Positions 8,239 through 18,605 are shown, numbered from the stretch's first letter. The stretch is DNA of 64,000 bases from Lentisphaera profundi (GCF_028728065.1 NZ_CP117811.1:1612001-1676000); one strand, 5' to 3'. Notes: a model not told the origin generated them from the sequence alone. Program-made: numbers and translations.

Positions 8239-9945
8239 ATGTTTAAAAAAATCATTCTTAGTTCAACTTTATTCATAAGCTCATTCTTACTCGCAGATGA
8301 GCGACCCAATATTGTCGTCATCCTCGCAGATGATATGGGTTATACAGACATTGGCTGTTATGGTGGAGAAATAGAGACACCTAATCTCAACTCTTTGGCT
8401 AATGAAGGTTTGCGCTTCACTCAATTTTATAATACCGGACGTTGCTGCCCTACTCGTGCCTCTTTATTGACAGGACTTTATCCACATCAAGCTGGGATTG
8501 GACACATGATGAGCGATAGAGGAGTCGATGGCTACAGAGGTGATTTAAACAAAACTAGCGTCACTATTGCAGAAGTATTAAAACCCGCTGGATATAGTAC
8601 TTATATGGTAGGGAAATGGCACGTTACTCCAGATCAAAAATCAGATAAAGAAGATATCCAATACAACTGGCCACTCAATCGTGGCTTTGATCGCTTCTAT
8701 GGAACAATTCACGGGGCAGGAAGTTTCTTTGACCCCAATTCATTAACTAGAAACAATCGTTATATCACACCAGAAAATGACCCTGAATACCAGCCCGATA
8801 CTTATTATTATACGGATGCAATTTCTGATAATGCGGTCAAATATATAAAACAACACGATCAGAAGAAGCCCTTTTTTATGTATGTGGCATATACGGCCGC
8901 TCATTGGCCTTTACATGCTTTACCTGAAGATATTGCCAAATATAATGATAAATATGATCAGGGTTATGAGCCCATACGTAAGGCTCGATATGAAAAAGCA
9001 AATGAACTCGGCGTTATTCCCCATACAGAATATACCGAAACTCTCGGCAATTGGAACAGTATTCCCGATAAACAATGGGAATCGGCACAGATGGAAGTTT
9101 ATGCCGCCATGGTGGATCGCATGGATCAAGGAATTGGCAAAATTATCAATACTCTGAAAATGACTAATCAATTAGATAACACTCTCATTTTATTTATGCA
9201 GGATAATGGCGGATGCCAAGAGGCTTATGGCCGCAATCCAAAGGGTCCTCGTGTAGAAAGAAAGTTAAATAGCGGTCCAATGGCGAGAGATGAACATCAA
9301 TACGATATGACCCCAAAAAAGAGTCGTGAAGGTTTCCCAATGCGCCGTGGACATGTCATGCCTGGACCTGCGGACACCGCAATCGGCTATGGACTGAATT
9401 GGGCGAATGTTTCTAATACACCCTTTCGTATGTATAAGCATTATGTTCATGAAGGTGGTATTTCTACTCCGCTTATTGCGCATTGGCCCAAAGGAATCAC
9501 TGCAAAGAATGAACTACGTCATCAACCTAGCCATCTCATTGATATCATGAGTACCTGTGTCGAAGTCGCCAAAGCGGATTACCCGAAAGAATTTAATGAT
9601 GAAAATATTACTCCAATGGAAGGCATGAGCTTAGTTCCCATCTTTGAAGGACAAGGACAAAGACGCCCTTACCTATTCTGGGAACACGAAGGAAATCGCG
9701 CCGTGCGCATAGGCGATTGGAAAATAGTTGCTAAAGGTCGCCATGGCCAAGAAAATGTGCCCTGGGAACTCTATAACTTGGCGAACGATCGCAGTGAAGT
9801 TCACAACCTAGCCAAAGCGAATCCTGAAAAGCTGGAGTCCATGATCAAATCCTGGACTAAACAGGCCGAGCGAACCCTCGTTACACCATGGCCAAAAAAT
9901 CCTAAACAAAAGAAAGCCAAGAAAAAAAGCCAAAAAAAACTTTGA
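8239..9945 (+). CDS. Secreted formylglycine-dependent sulfatase
   Basis: This is a 568-residue type I sulfatase. Residues 1-19 form a signal peptide. RPNIVVILADDMG gives the metal-binding aspartates D31-D32. CCPTRASLLTG holds the CxPxR motif with C69 as the formylglycine site; Thr replaces the usual Ser at 72. QDNGG later supplies more metal ligands. The C-terminus ends in a Lys-rich tail (KQKKAKKKSQKK), possibly for retention on an anionic surface or polysaccharide. It needs a formylglycine-generating enzyme, and none is visible in the window. Hydrolysis of sulfate esters from marine polysaccharides is likely; the exact substrate cannot be told. Confidence 0.92.
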   Translation: MFKKIILSSTLFISSFLLADERPNIVVILADDMGYTDIGCYGGEIETPNLNSLANEGLRFTQFYNTGRCCPTRASLLTGLYPHQAGIGHMMSDRGVDGYRGDLNKTSVTIAEVLKPAGYSTYMVGKWHVTPDQKSDKEDIQYNWPLNRGFDRFYGTIHGAGSFFDPNSLTRNNRYITPENDPEYQPDTYYYTDAISDNAVKYIKQHDQKKPFFMYVAYTAAHWPLHALPEDIAKYNDKYDQGYEPIRKARYEKANELGVIPHTEYTETLGNWNSIPDKQWESAQMEVYAAMVDRMDQGIGKIINTLKMTNQLDNTLILFMQDNGGCQEAYGRNPKGPRVERKLNSGPMARDEHQYDMTPKKSREGFPMRRGHVMPGPADTAIGYGLNWANVSNTPFRMYKHYVHEGGISTPLIAHWPKGITAKNELRHQPSHLIDIMSTCVEVAKADYPKEFNDENITPMEGMSLVPIFEGQGQRRPYLFWEHEGNRAVRIGDWKIVAKGRHGQENVPWELYNLANDRSEVHNLAKANPEKLESMIKSWTKQAERTLVTPWPKNPKQKKAKKKSQKKL

Positions 9946-10081
9946 GCAGCTAAGGCTCGCTCAGTTACTTATCTTCTGTGGATTATATTAATATTATTCC
10001 CAGTGAAAATAGTTAATCATAAGTGATTTTTGATAAAACTTAAGATTGGTATTACCTTTAGGTGAAGTATAGGTTAAATAC

Positions 10082-10531
10082 ATGAAACGAATAATGTGCA
10101 TAATGATGGCAGGCCTTTTTGCCTTGGTATTCTCCCTTGGAGACATACCCCTATACTCTTGTGTGAAGAAAAATTCATTTCATGTAATGAAATCCTGCTG
10201 TGAAGCCAAACAGGAAATCATTAAACCACAAAAAACTTGTTGTGCTGACAAAAATAAAGTAGTCACACAAACAGAAGTAACTTTAAACGGTATTTGCTGT
10301 AAGGTTCTCGAGCACCAAGTCGACTCACCACTACTTTTGGAAGGAGAACTCAAATTAGTTTTTAAATCGCAGCTCATTAGCAGTATGTATTTTGATCTCC
10401 CTAATAAGACTCGCGCCATTATTAGATCTCTCAAAAGTTCTTTAGTAAATAAAGGTCCTCCCAAGCCTGATTTAAATAGAGACACATTTCCATTAGCTAT
10501 ATTCAAATTATATAATTCCTACCGCTGTTAG
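10082..10531 (+). CDS. Small secreted Cys-rich protein ahead of metal efflux genes
   Basis: This is a 149-residue protein with an N-terminal hydrophobic segment (residues about 4-22), probably a signal peptide or anchor. Three Cys-Cys pairs follow (KSCCEA, KTCCAD, GICCKV), with further single Cys residues at the start. I do not recognise a named family. Its place about 110 bases upstream of a CusC/B/A-type operon, with a hairpin between, suggests a metal-binding or metal-sensing accessory. The CC pairs suit soft metal binding such as copper or silver. That role is inferred from context only. Confidence 0.6.
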   Translation: MKRIMCIMMAGLFALVFSLGDIPLYSCVKKNSFHVMKSCCEAKQEIIKPQKTCCADKNKVVTQTEVTLNGICCKVLEHQVDSPLLLEGELKLVFKSQLISSMYFDLPNKTRAIIRSLKSSLVNKGPPKPDLNRDTFPLAIFKLYNSYRC

Positions 10532-10543
10532 TCCTTTCATGAC

Positions 10544-10595
10544 TGCATAAGTTATCGATGCTTAGTTTTCTAAGTACCCAACTTATGCATTTTTT
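10544..10595 (+). terminator. Hairpin plus T-run between the Cys-rich gene and the TolC gene
   Basis: TGCATAAGTT (10544-10553) pairs perfectly with AACTTATGCA (10580-10589) and is followed at once by TTTTTT. The 26-base loop holds a smaller hairpin, CTTAG/CTAAG (10561-10565 with 10570-10574). It fits a factor-independent terminator and could act as an attenuator ahead of the efflux operon. Confidence 0.7.
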
Positions 10596-10642
10596 ATTCC
10601 TTTCCCATAGCTGGGTATTTCTTTAATGAATTTGGATAAATC

Positions 10643-12004
10643 ATGAAAAAACTTCTAAACATATACATTATCACACTTGTTCTATTCGCTATAGTATCTT
10701 GTACTCATCAAGGCGCTGCGAAACCTTGGTCACAACAAAATTATACTCCACACTTTTCCCCACCGTCAGATCAAATCGAATTGAATCAGTCCAAGACTGT
10801 TGCTATTTCGGCAAATATTAGCTTAAATAAATTAAAACAAATTGCTGCACTTAGTAACGCGGGGCTGAAGGCCGCTTACTTGAAATGGCAGTCTGAATTA
10901 TTGAAGGTTTATGCTGCGGGAACACTTCCAGATCCTCAAGTAAGTTTCACTCATTATATAGATGAAGTTGAGACACGTGTTGGCCCTCAAAAGCAGGCAA
11001 TATCAGTGATGCAGAAGTTTCCTTGGTTTGGGAAACTAGATTTAAAAAAGGCTATGCAGACGCATAGTGCACGAGCAGCTAAAGAATCTTATGAAGCGAT
11101 TAAACTGAGCTTATTTAAAGAAATCGAGCTTTTGTATTTTGATTTTTATTACTTGCAGGAATCACTTCGGATTGCAGAGGAAAACAAAGGCCTCTTAGCT
11201 TCTTTCGAGCCCATTGCCCGCAATTTAATAAAAACGGGTAAAAGCAGTGCAGATCTCCTTAAAGTTCAAGTTGAGTTAGGCAAGATTCAAGATCAGATTT
11301 CTGGTTTGAAGTTGCGCTGGACCCCCCTAAAATCCCGCTTAAATGAGATACTTAACCAAGCACAGAGTGAAGCTATTGACCTTATCGCACACTTACCCGA
11401 GCGTTTGCCCTTAAATGAAGAGAAGCTGATGTGGCAAGTCAAAAACAATCCACAAGTCAAAGCCTACGATTATAAATCCGAGGCCTTGAAGAATAAAGTC
11501 ATCTTGGCTAGAAAGAATTCATATCCTGATTTTTCACTAGGCTTTAAATATATTCGCACTGACGATTCAGATATGGATGTCGATGATAATGGCAAAGATC
11601 CCATCATGGCAACATTTGGTTTTACTCTGCCGATCAATCAGCGTAAATATAGAACTCTGGAAGCTTCTGCTAATAAAGAATTAGATAGTGTGCGTTGGAG
11701 CCAGTTACAGCATCAACGTTCACTCGAGCGGCGTCTTAGTATAGCTTTCTTTGAACTGGAAGATAATGAACGTGTTTTAAAGCTCTATCGAGACACCTTG
11801 ATTCCTAAAAATAAACAATCGCTGACAATTACTCAACAAGCCTACCGCAATGGCAAGGCTAGCTTTTTAGACTTGATAGATATACAGCGACAGCTCTTAG
11901 CCTTTCAGCTCATGGAACAAAGATCGCTCAGTAATATTTTCAAGCAAGAAGCACTTATACGTGAACTCACTAGTCCGTCTCTTGATGACAAGGAGCTGAA
12001 CTAA
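10643..12004 (+). CDS. TolC/CusC-type outer-membrane efflux lipoprotein
   Basis: This is a 453-residue outer-membrane factor. The signal peptide ends in the lipobox IVSC, with C20 as the lipidated residue. The two long repeated helical/barrel halves of the TolC family are evident: KLKQIAALSNAGLKAAYLKW with LPDPQVSFTHY in the first half, and SYPDFSLGFKYIRTDD with FLDLIDIQRQLL in the second. It forms the outer channel for the RND pump encoded downstream. The next gene starts 49 bases later after a clear AGGAG, so all belong to one operon exporting a heavy metal. Confidence 0.88.
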   Translation: MKKLLNIYIITLVLFAIVSCTHQGAAKPWSQQNYTPHFSPPSDQIELNQSKTVAISANISLNKLKQIAALSNAGLKAAYLKWQSELLKVYAAGTLPDPQVSFTHYIDEVETRVGPQKQAISVMQKFPWFGKLDLKKAMQTHSARAAKESYEAIKLSLFKEIELLYFDFYYLQESLRIAEENKGLLASFEPIARNLIKTGKSSADLLKVQVELGKIQDQISGLKLRWTPLKSRLNEILNQAQSEAIDLIAHLPERLPLNEEKLMWQVKNNPQVKAYDYKSEALKNKVILARKNSYPDFSLGFKYIRTDDSDMDVDDNGKDPIMATFGFTLPINQRKYRTLEASANKELDSVRWSQLQHQRSLERRLSIAFFELEDNERVLKLYRDTLIPKNKQSLTITQQAYRNGKASFLDLIDIQRQLLAFQLMEQRSLSNIFKQEALIRELTSPSLDDKELN

Positions 12005-12052
12005 TGGCTATTTCAATTTTAAAATCATCCACAGTGTTTTAGGAGTCTTATT

Positions 12053-14487
12053 ATGAATAAACAAAAATTAATCTATTCTGGGATAGCTATTTCAGCCATG
12101 GCAGTCACCGCACTGACAAGTTTTTTTATCGGTCGTATTAGCTCAGCTCAGCATGAAGTTTTAAGAGAACAAAAATCTATAGCTACAACAGCGCCAGCGC
12201 ACGAGACTACTTGGACTTGCTCGATGCACCCACAGATCAAGATGAAAGAAAAAGGCCAATGCCCCCTCTGCGGAATGAACCTTATCCCACTAAAAAACAC
12301 AGCACAAATTGGTGCGCGTGAATTACAGATTAGTAAGTATGCTGAAAAGTTGGCGGAAATTCAGGTTCAAGCTGTTGAGAAACGCGAAGTCTCGATGGAG
12401 ATTAGTATGCTTGGGAAAGTGAATTTTGATGAGTCGCGACTCAAAGTGGTGAGTGCTCGTCTAAATGGGCGCTTAGATAGACTCTTTGTGGATTATACGG
12501 GTGTTCCCGTACAGAAAGGTGATCACCTCTTTGAGATTTATAGTCCTGAACTTATTACCGCACAGGAAGAGCTCATTCAAGCTATTGAGTCTGCTAAACA
12601 AATGCAAAAAAGTGATATTGATCTTGTCCGTGAAAGTTCTAATTTAGCTATTGATGCCTCACGAGATAAGTTGCGTTTATGGGGGCTCAATCCAAGTCAA
12701 ATTAAAGAAATTGAAAAGAGCGGAAAGGTCTTTGAACATCTCACTAAGTATTCTCCGTCGAGTGGTGTCATCATAAAAAATATCTAAAAGAAGGCGCTTA
12801 CGTAAAAGAAGGCACAGCCGTATATACCATAGCTGATTTGAGTCACCTTTGGGTGGAACTAGAGGCTTATGAACGAGATTTATCTTGGCTACACTTCGCA
12901 CAAAAAGTCAGTTTTGAATGCGAAAGTTATCCGGGTGAAATATTTGAAGGACAAATCAGTTTCATTCATCCCGTTTTAAATCCCAAAACACGTACAGTTA
13001 AAGTTCGTATCAATGTAAACAATCAAGACGGTCGTCTCAAGCCAGATATGTTTGTGAGCGCGACGGTAAAAGTGAAACTTGGCAAAAATGGCCAGATGAT
13101 AGATAATTCACTATCAGGAAAATGGGTCAGCCCCATGCACCCAGAAATAATCAGTGATAAGCCGGGTAATTGTACCGTATGTGGTATGGACCTTGTCCCT
13201 GCAGAAGAACTCGGTTTCACTAAAGTTGGTGATACGAAGAGTCCCTTAGTAATTCCGGCCACGGCCGTTTTAATTACGGGTAAGCGCGCCGTAGTTTATC
13301 TCAAATCAAAAACTAAGCCCGGCATCTATGAAGGGCGCACGATCACCTTGGGGGCCCGCGCAGGTGATTTCTACCTTGTCAAAGAAGGTTTACTTGAGGG
13401 TGATTTACTTGTCGTCAACGGCAACTTCAAAATTGATTCAGCTCTACAAATTTTAGCCAAAGCAAGTATGATGAGTCAGGCACCTGAGGATGATTTAATT
13501 ATTTTTAATACACCTCAAGAATTCCAAAAAGACTTAGAAAACTTCCATAAGGCCTACCTAGATATTAGTACTGACCTAAGCAAAGATAAATTTGATAGGC
13601 TCAAACTGCAGCGCGAAGCCATGGAGGCCGCTTTAGCGACAATCGACCCATCGCTACTAGCAGTGGGCGCACGAGATCCCTGGATTAAATCGTCACGCCT
13701 TATTGAATTAAAAATGAAGCACCTAAGCAATAGCGCCTCATTAGATCAAGCTCGAGTGAGGTTTAAAGTTTTATCTCTCTTGATGATTAAGGCCATTGAG
13801 CAATTTGGCAGCCATTTACCCATTAAGCACGCTTACTGCCCCATGGCCTTTGATAATGCAGGCGCTCCTTGGCTTCAGCTTGGGGAAGCAGTAGCTAATC
13901 CTTATTTCGGTAGTGGCATGTATTCCTGCGGCGAGATAAAAAAATCTTATGGTCCAGTATCAAGTCCGACACAAAAAGCGCCCGAGCTAGATCACAGCAA
14001 ACACATGAACCACAAAAAAAATGAATCAACTGTAATAGATCATAGCCAGCATGAGAAACACCAGAGTGTTAATCTCAGTGATAACGCTGAGCTTCTTTTA
14101 CAAGATTATCTCAAAATGCAGCAAGCTTTCAGTCATGATAAAAAACCTGATGGGCCGCTAGTTGAATCACTTTCTAACTCACTGCAAAAGCTGAGTGAAA
14201 ATCATAAATTGATTACAGCAGAACTCATTAAAAGTATTGCGCATATGCATCATAAAGATATCGAGTCTGCACGGAGTGATTTTGAGAAAATATCACTAGT
14301 TATGATTACCATGGCTGAAGCAGGGACTTTTAAAAGTCCCCTTAATCAAGCTTACTGTCCGATGGCCTTTGAAAATAAGGGAGCGTCATGGCTTCAGCTT
14401 GCTAACAAAATCGAGAATCCTTACTTTGGCAGTATGATGTTTCGCTGTGGATCCGTTAAAAAATCATTTAAAGGATCGGAAAAATGA
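12053..14487 (+). CDS. CusB-type periplasmic adaptor, split by a -1 frameshift
   Basis: Two frames encode one adaptor. The first (12053-12787, 244 aa) has a membrane anchor at residues 9-28, a heavy-metal-binding motif (C56 in CSMHP, C70 and C73 in CPLCGM), and the lipoyl/hairpin start. The second frame resumes at TAT 12781, and its first possible independent start is a TTG at 12838. It holds the rest of the lipoyl and barrel domains, a second metal-binding motif (SPMHPEI, CTVCGMDLVP), and two DUF3347-like C-terminal repeats (AYCPMAFDNAGAPWLQ and AYCPMAFENKGASWLQ). A Shine-Dalgarno AGGAG precedes ATG 12053. The break is either an indel, a real disruption, or programmed slippage; see the separate site entry. 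It joins the TolC protein to the RND pump. Confidence 0.88.
12775..12787 (+). other. -1 frameshift site in the CusB-type gene
   Basis: In the upstream frame the codons read ATA AAA AAT ATC TAA. The bases A AAA AAT (12775-12781) fit the X XXY YYZ slippery pattern. Slipping back one base gives AAA AAA TAT CTA AAA GAA and continues directly into the missing half of the adaptor with no lost residues. The zero-frame stop TAA lies at 12785-12787, six bases beyond the heptamer. Equally, a seventh A in the A6 run (12775-12780) would restore one open frame. Confidence 0.75.
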
Positions 14488-17400
14488 AAACGGAAAATCC
14501 CAAGCTCTCAATTATGGATCGCTTGATTAAGTTTTGTCTACTTAATAAGTTACTCATATTTCTTTTGGTGATTGCCTCGCTCCTTTGGGGCCTCATGGTC
14601 GCGCCCTTTGATTGGAAGCTAGATGCTCTTCCTCGTGATCCTGTACCCGTGGATGCAATCCCTGATATTGGTGAGAACCAACAAATTATTTTTACTTCAT
14701 GGCCAGGGCGTTCTCCGCAGGATATGGAAGATCAGGTAACGTATCCTTTGACTACGGCTTTACTTGGTGTTCCCAAGGTGAAAACTGTGAGGAGTTTTTC
14801 CATGTTTGGATTCTCTTCCATTTATATCATCTTCGAAGACGATGCGGAATTCTATTGGTCACGAACTCGAGTACTGGAGAAAATGAACTCCCTGCCCGCT
14901 GGAATGTTACCAGATGGTGTTAAACCCATACTAGGTCCAGATGCCACGGCTCTTGGACAGGTTTTTTGGTATACACTAGAAGGACTCGACAAGCAGGGTT
15001 TACCCACAGGAGGCTGGGACTTACATGAGTTAAGGTCTGTACAAGATTGGTATGTAAGGTACGGCTTGTTAGGAGCATCGGGCGTAAGCGAAGTCGCCTC
15101 CGTTGGTGGTTTCGTTCAAGAGTACCAAATTGATGTTGATCCCGATGCCATGCGGGCAAATAATGTGACCCTAGATATGGTTTTCAAATCAGTGAAGATG
15201 TCGAACCTGGATGTCGGGGCCAGGACGATTGAAATCAATAAAGCTGAGTATGTTATTCGTGGTCTGGGTTTTATTAAAGAGATTAGCGATATTGAGAAAG
15301 CTGTTGTTACATCTAATGAAAATATCCCTATCTTAGTAAAGGATGTGGCTAACGTGACACTCGGACCAGCCTTACGCCGAGGCGCACTCGATAAAGCGGG
15401 TGCTGAAGCTGTTGGTGGAGTTTGTGTTGTACGCTATGGCGATAATCCACTCGCGGCGATTCAAGCAATCAAAGCCAAGATCAAAGAAATCACTCCTGGC
15501 TTACCCTCCAAAGCTGTTATTGATTTTACCAAAGTAAAAATGGCGACAGTGAGATCATTTGCAGAAGAGAATGGTTTTGAAGCTTATGGTGAGGATAATA
15601 AGCTCAATCAAGAGGCTTGGAAATTATTTCTCACGAGTGGTGAAGATCCTCCAGAATGGTTGAAATATAGCCAAATTAATATTGTCCCTTTCTACGATAG
15701 ATCAGCTTTGATTAACGAGACCTTGGGAACCTTAGAAACGGCTTTGACTGAAGAAATTCTGATTACGATTATTGTTATCTTAGTGATGATGATGCACCTG
15801 CGCAGTTCGGGCATCATTTCACTGACCTTGCCTTTTGCGGTTATTCTCTGCTTCATCGCCATGAAAATATTCCATGTTGATGCCAACATCGTGGCGCTCT
15901 CGGGTATTGCTATTGCAATTGGTACGATTGTTGATATGGGGGTGATAATCTGTGAAAATATCTTAACGAATTTAGAAGAAGCGGGTGAGTCAAAATCACT
16001 TTATGAAGTTGTGTTTGATTCAACGAGTGAAGTTGGTGGTGCCGTTTTAACTGCGGTGCTCACCACAATCGTCAGTTTCCTTCCTGTTTTTACCATGGAA
16101 GGAGCAGAAGGTAAACTCTTCAAGCCTCTAGCTTATACCAAGTCTTTTGCCTTACTGGCAGCGGTGATTGTGGCCCTCACCGTCACCCCCGTTTTGGCGC
16201 AGATACTTTATAAAGCACCGGTCAAAATTAAAAATATTTTCCTAGGTAAAGCTTGGAAATTCTCGACAGTCATTCTTAATTTAGTTATTGCAGTCGCTGT
16301 CTGTTGGGTTCTTTCTCAGCATTGGTTGCCTCTCGGTCCTAGTGCGGGAGAGTTTAAGAACTTCGTTGCAGTGGCTATTCCTATTGCGGGATTATTAAGT
16401 TTTTTCATTCTTTGGCAGCAGTGTTATCGTTTTGTATTACGAGCTGTTTTGACCTTCAAAAATTTTTTCTTGATGATCATTATAGTTATTCTTATGGCTG
16501 GTTATTCGGCGTGGTTAGGTTTTGATACCACCTTCTCTTGGCTTCCCAATGATTGGAAAACGTCCGAACTTTATGTGAATCTCAAGCATAAGGTTCCGGG
16601 TCTACAAAAAGAGTTCATGCCTCCTCTCGATGAGGGTTCCTATCTTTATATGCCGACAACTATGGTACACGCCTCAATAGGTGAAGCTTTAGATTCCATG
16701 AGTAAACAAGATATTGGTTTTGATAATATTCCAGAAGTCGACTTGGTTGTTGGTAAACTTGGTCGTGCAGAAACACCTTTGGACCCTGCGCCTATTTCCA
16801 TGTTTGAATCAGTTATTAATTATAAATCTGAATACATTGTGGATGAAGATGGTCATCGCCAACGTTTTAAATTCGAGTTTTCAAAAACAGACTTGATGCG
16901 CGATAGCGAAGGTAAAGCTATCCCCGCCAATGACGGAAAAGACTATGTTGTACAAGGCAAATTTTTTCGGGATGACTTAGGCGCTCTTATTCCTGATGAA
17001 GATGGTATGCCTTTTCCTAACTGGCGTATGCCCCTTGATACCGACCTTAACGAAGGTAGAGAAATTTGGGATGGCATTAATTCACCCGATGATATTTGGG
17101 ATGAAATTATCAAAGCTGGTGAAGTTCTAGGTACGACTTCAGCCCCCAAATTACAACCCATCGCAGCGCGTATCGTCATGTTGCAAAGTGGTATGCGGGC
17201 TCCCATGGGAATCAAAGTTAATGGACCTGATCTTGAAACCATCGAAAACTTTGGTGTTCAACTCGAGAAGTATTTAAAAGACGTGCCTGGGGTCAATCCC
17301 GCAGCGGTTATTGCCGACCGCATTGTCGGTAAGCCCTATCTTGAAATTGAGATTGACCGCGATGCAATTGCCCGTTATGGCTTACATATTAGCAGCGTTC

Positions 17401-18605
17401 AACAAGTTATTGAAGTTGCTATTGGTGGTAAGCCGCTGACTCGTACTGTGGAAGGACGAGAGCGTTACCCCGTGCGTGTACGTTATCAACGCGAATTACG
17501 CGACAGCCTCGAAGAGATAGAGAACATCTTGGTAGCTGCGTCCAATGGACAACAAATTCCATTGAAGCAATTGACCACGATTAACTATGTACGTGGTCCC
17601 CAAGTCATTAAAAATGAAGATACCTTTCTCACTGGTTATGTTTTGTTTGATAAGCTTAAGGGCCACGCCGAAGTTGATGTGGTGGAGAATGCTCAAAAGT
17701 ATCTCAATGAACTACAAGCTAAAGGTGAACTCGTCTTGCCTGATGGTGTAAAGTACAAATTCTCTGGTTCCTATGAGAATCAGCTTCGCGCCGAGAAAAA
17801 ATTGCGGGTGGTTTTACCACTAGCCATGTTTGTGATCTTCATCATCCTCTTTCTGCACTTTAAAAATATTCCTAATACGATGATGGTTTTTAGTGGCATT
17901 GCGGTTGCTTGGGCGGGTGGTTTCATGCTCATATGGCTCTATGGCCAAGCTTGGTTTTTAGATGGCGAGATGTGGGGATTCAACTTCCGTGATTTATTCA
18001 ATATCAAAACCATCAATCTCTCCGTCGCAGTTTGGGTGGGATTCCTAGCACTCTTCGGTATTGCTACCGATGACGGCGTCGTAATGGGCACTTACCTCAA
18101 AGATCAGTTTAAAGATAAAAAAACTGATGATATTGAAAGTATTCGGAACTCCATAATCCTAGGTGCTCAACGTCGTATTCGTCCTTGCTTGATGACTACC
18201 GCAACAACGCTTTTAGCCCTATTGCCCGTACTTAGTTCTACTGGGCGTGGCTCGGATGTCATGATACCCATGGCTATCCCCAGTTTCGGTGGCATGCTCA
18301 TTGTGCAACTCTCTGTCTTTTTGGTTCCCTGCCTTTTTTGCATGATCAAAGAGTTTCAGTTTTATACCAAACTAAAAGATTCTAGTGTGGATGCTATCTT
18401 CATAAGCTTTTTAGTCCTGGGATTAGCTGGAGGTGCTTATGCTGCAGCTACGCTCAATACCATGATCGACCCCATGTTTATTGTCATTGCTGGCGTGCTC
18501 GCTTCCTTAGCCATTCTTTGTCTTCTAATCAGCCTACTAGTCCTACCCATGGATTTTGTTTACATCAAAAGAAATCTCAAAAAATGGATAAGTAAAATGA
18601 AGTGA
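14484..18605 (+). CDS. CusA-type heavy-metal RND efflux pump
   Basis: This is a 1373-residue inner-membrane proton-driven transporter of the heavy-metal (HME) RND class. Features include the N-terminal span with IPDIGENQQIIF, the periplasmic porter segments, and the central membrane block with GIAIAIGTIVDMG, whose Asp suits proton relay. The second membrane block contains FGIATDDGVVMGTYL and RRIRPCLMTTATTLLALLP. It is longer than E. coli CusA (about 1050 residues), mainly through extra periplasmic sequence around residues 765-890 and extra membrane segments. It overlaps the adaptor gene by four bases (ATGA). Copper or silver is the likeliest cargo, judged from the Cys/Met/His-rich partners. 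Confidence 0.92.
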   Translation: MKTENPKLSIMDRLIKFCLLNKLLIFLLVIASLLWGLMVAPFDWKLDALPRDPVPVDAIPDIGENQQIIFTSWPGRSPQDMEDQVTYPLTTALLGVPKVKTVRSFSMFGFSSIYIIFEDDAEFYWSRTRVLEKMNSLPAGMLPDGVKPILGPDATALGQVFWYTLEGLDKQGLPTGGWDLHELRSVQDWYVRYGLLGASGVSEVASVGGFVQEYQIDVDPDAMRANNVTLDMVFKSVKMSNLDVGARTIEINKAEYVIRGLGFIKEISDIEKAVVTSNENIPILVKDVANVTLGPALRRGALDKAGAEAVGGVCVVRYGDNPLAAIQAIKAKIKEITPGLPSKAVIDFTKVKMATVRSFAEENGFEAYGEDNKLNQEAWKLFLTSGEDPPEWLKYSQINIVPFYDRSALINETLGTLETALTEEILITIIVILVMMMHLRSSGIISLTLPFAVILCFIAMKIFHVDANIVALSGIAIAIGTIVDMGVIICENILTNLEEAGESKSLYEVVFDSTSEVGGAVLTAVLTTIVSFLPVFTMEGAEGKLFKPLAYTKSFALLAAVIVALTVTPVLAQILYKAPVKIKNIFLGKAWKFSTVILNLVIAVAVCWVLSQHWLPLGPSAGEFKNFVAVAIPIAGLLSFFILWQQCYRFVLRAVLTFKNFFLMIIIVILMAGYSAWLGFDTTFSWLPNDWKTSELYVNLKHKVPGLQKEFMPPLDEGSYLYMPTTMVHASIGEALDSMSKQDIGFDNIPEVDLVVGKLGRAETPLDPAPISMFESVINYKSEYIVDEDGHRQRFKFEFSKTDLMRDSEGKAIPANDGKDYVVQGKFFRDDLGALIPDEDGMPFPNWRMPLDTDLNEGREIWDGINSPDDIWDEIIKAGEVLGTTSAPKLQPIAARIVMLQSGMRAPMGIKVNGPDLETIENFGVQLEKYLKDVPGVNPAAVIADRIVGKPYLEIEIDRDAIARYGLHISSVQQVIEVAIGGKPLTRTVEGRERYPVRVRYQRELRDSLEEIENILVAASNGQQIPLKQLTTINYVRGPQVIKNEDTFLTGYVLFDKLKGHAEVDVVENAQKYLNELQAKGELVLPDGVKYKFSGSYENQLRAEKKLRVVLPLAMFVIFIILFLHFKNIPNTMMVFSGIAVAWAGGFMLIWLYGQAWFLDGEMWGFNFRDLFNIKTINLSVAVWVGFLALFGIATDDGVVMGTYLKDQFKDKKTDDIESIRNSIILGAQRRIRPCLMTTATTLLALLPVLSSTGRGSDVMIPMAIPSFGGMLIVQLSVFLVPCLFCMIKEFQFYTKLKDSSVDAIFISFLVLGLAGGAYAAATLNTMIDPMFIVIAGVLASLAILCLLISLLVLPMDFVYIKRNLKKWISKMK

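Noticed and set aside
12838-14487. Separate adaptor gene starting at TTG 12838
   Set aside because: The frame is open back to 12781 and completes the upstream protein exactly. TTG 12838 falls inside a conserved strand and has no ribosome site.
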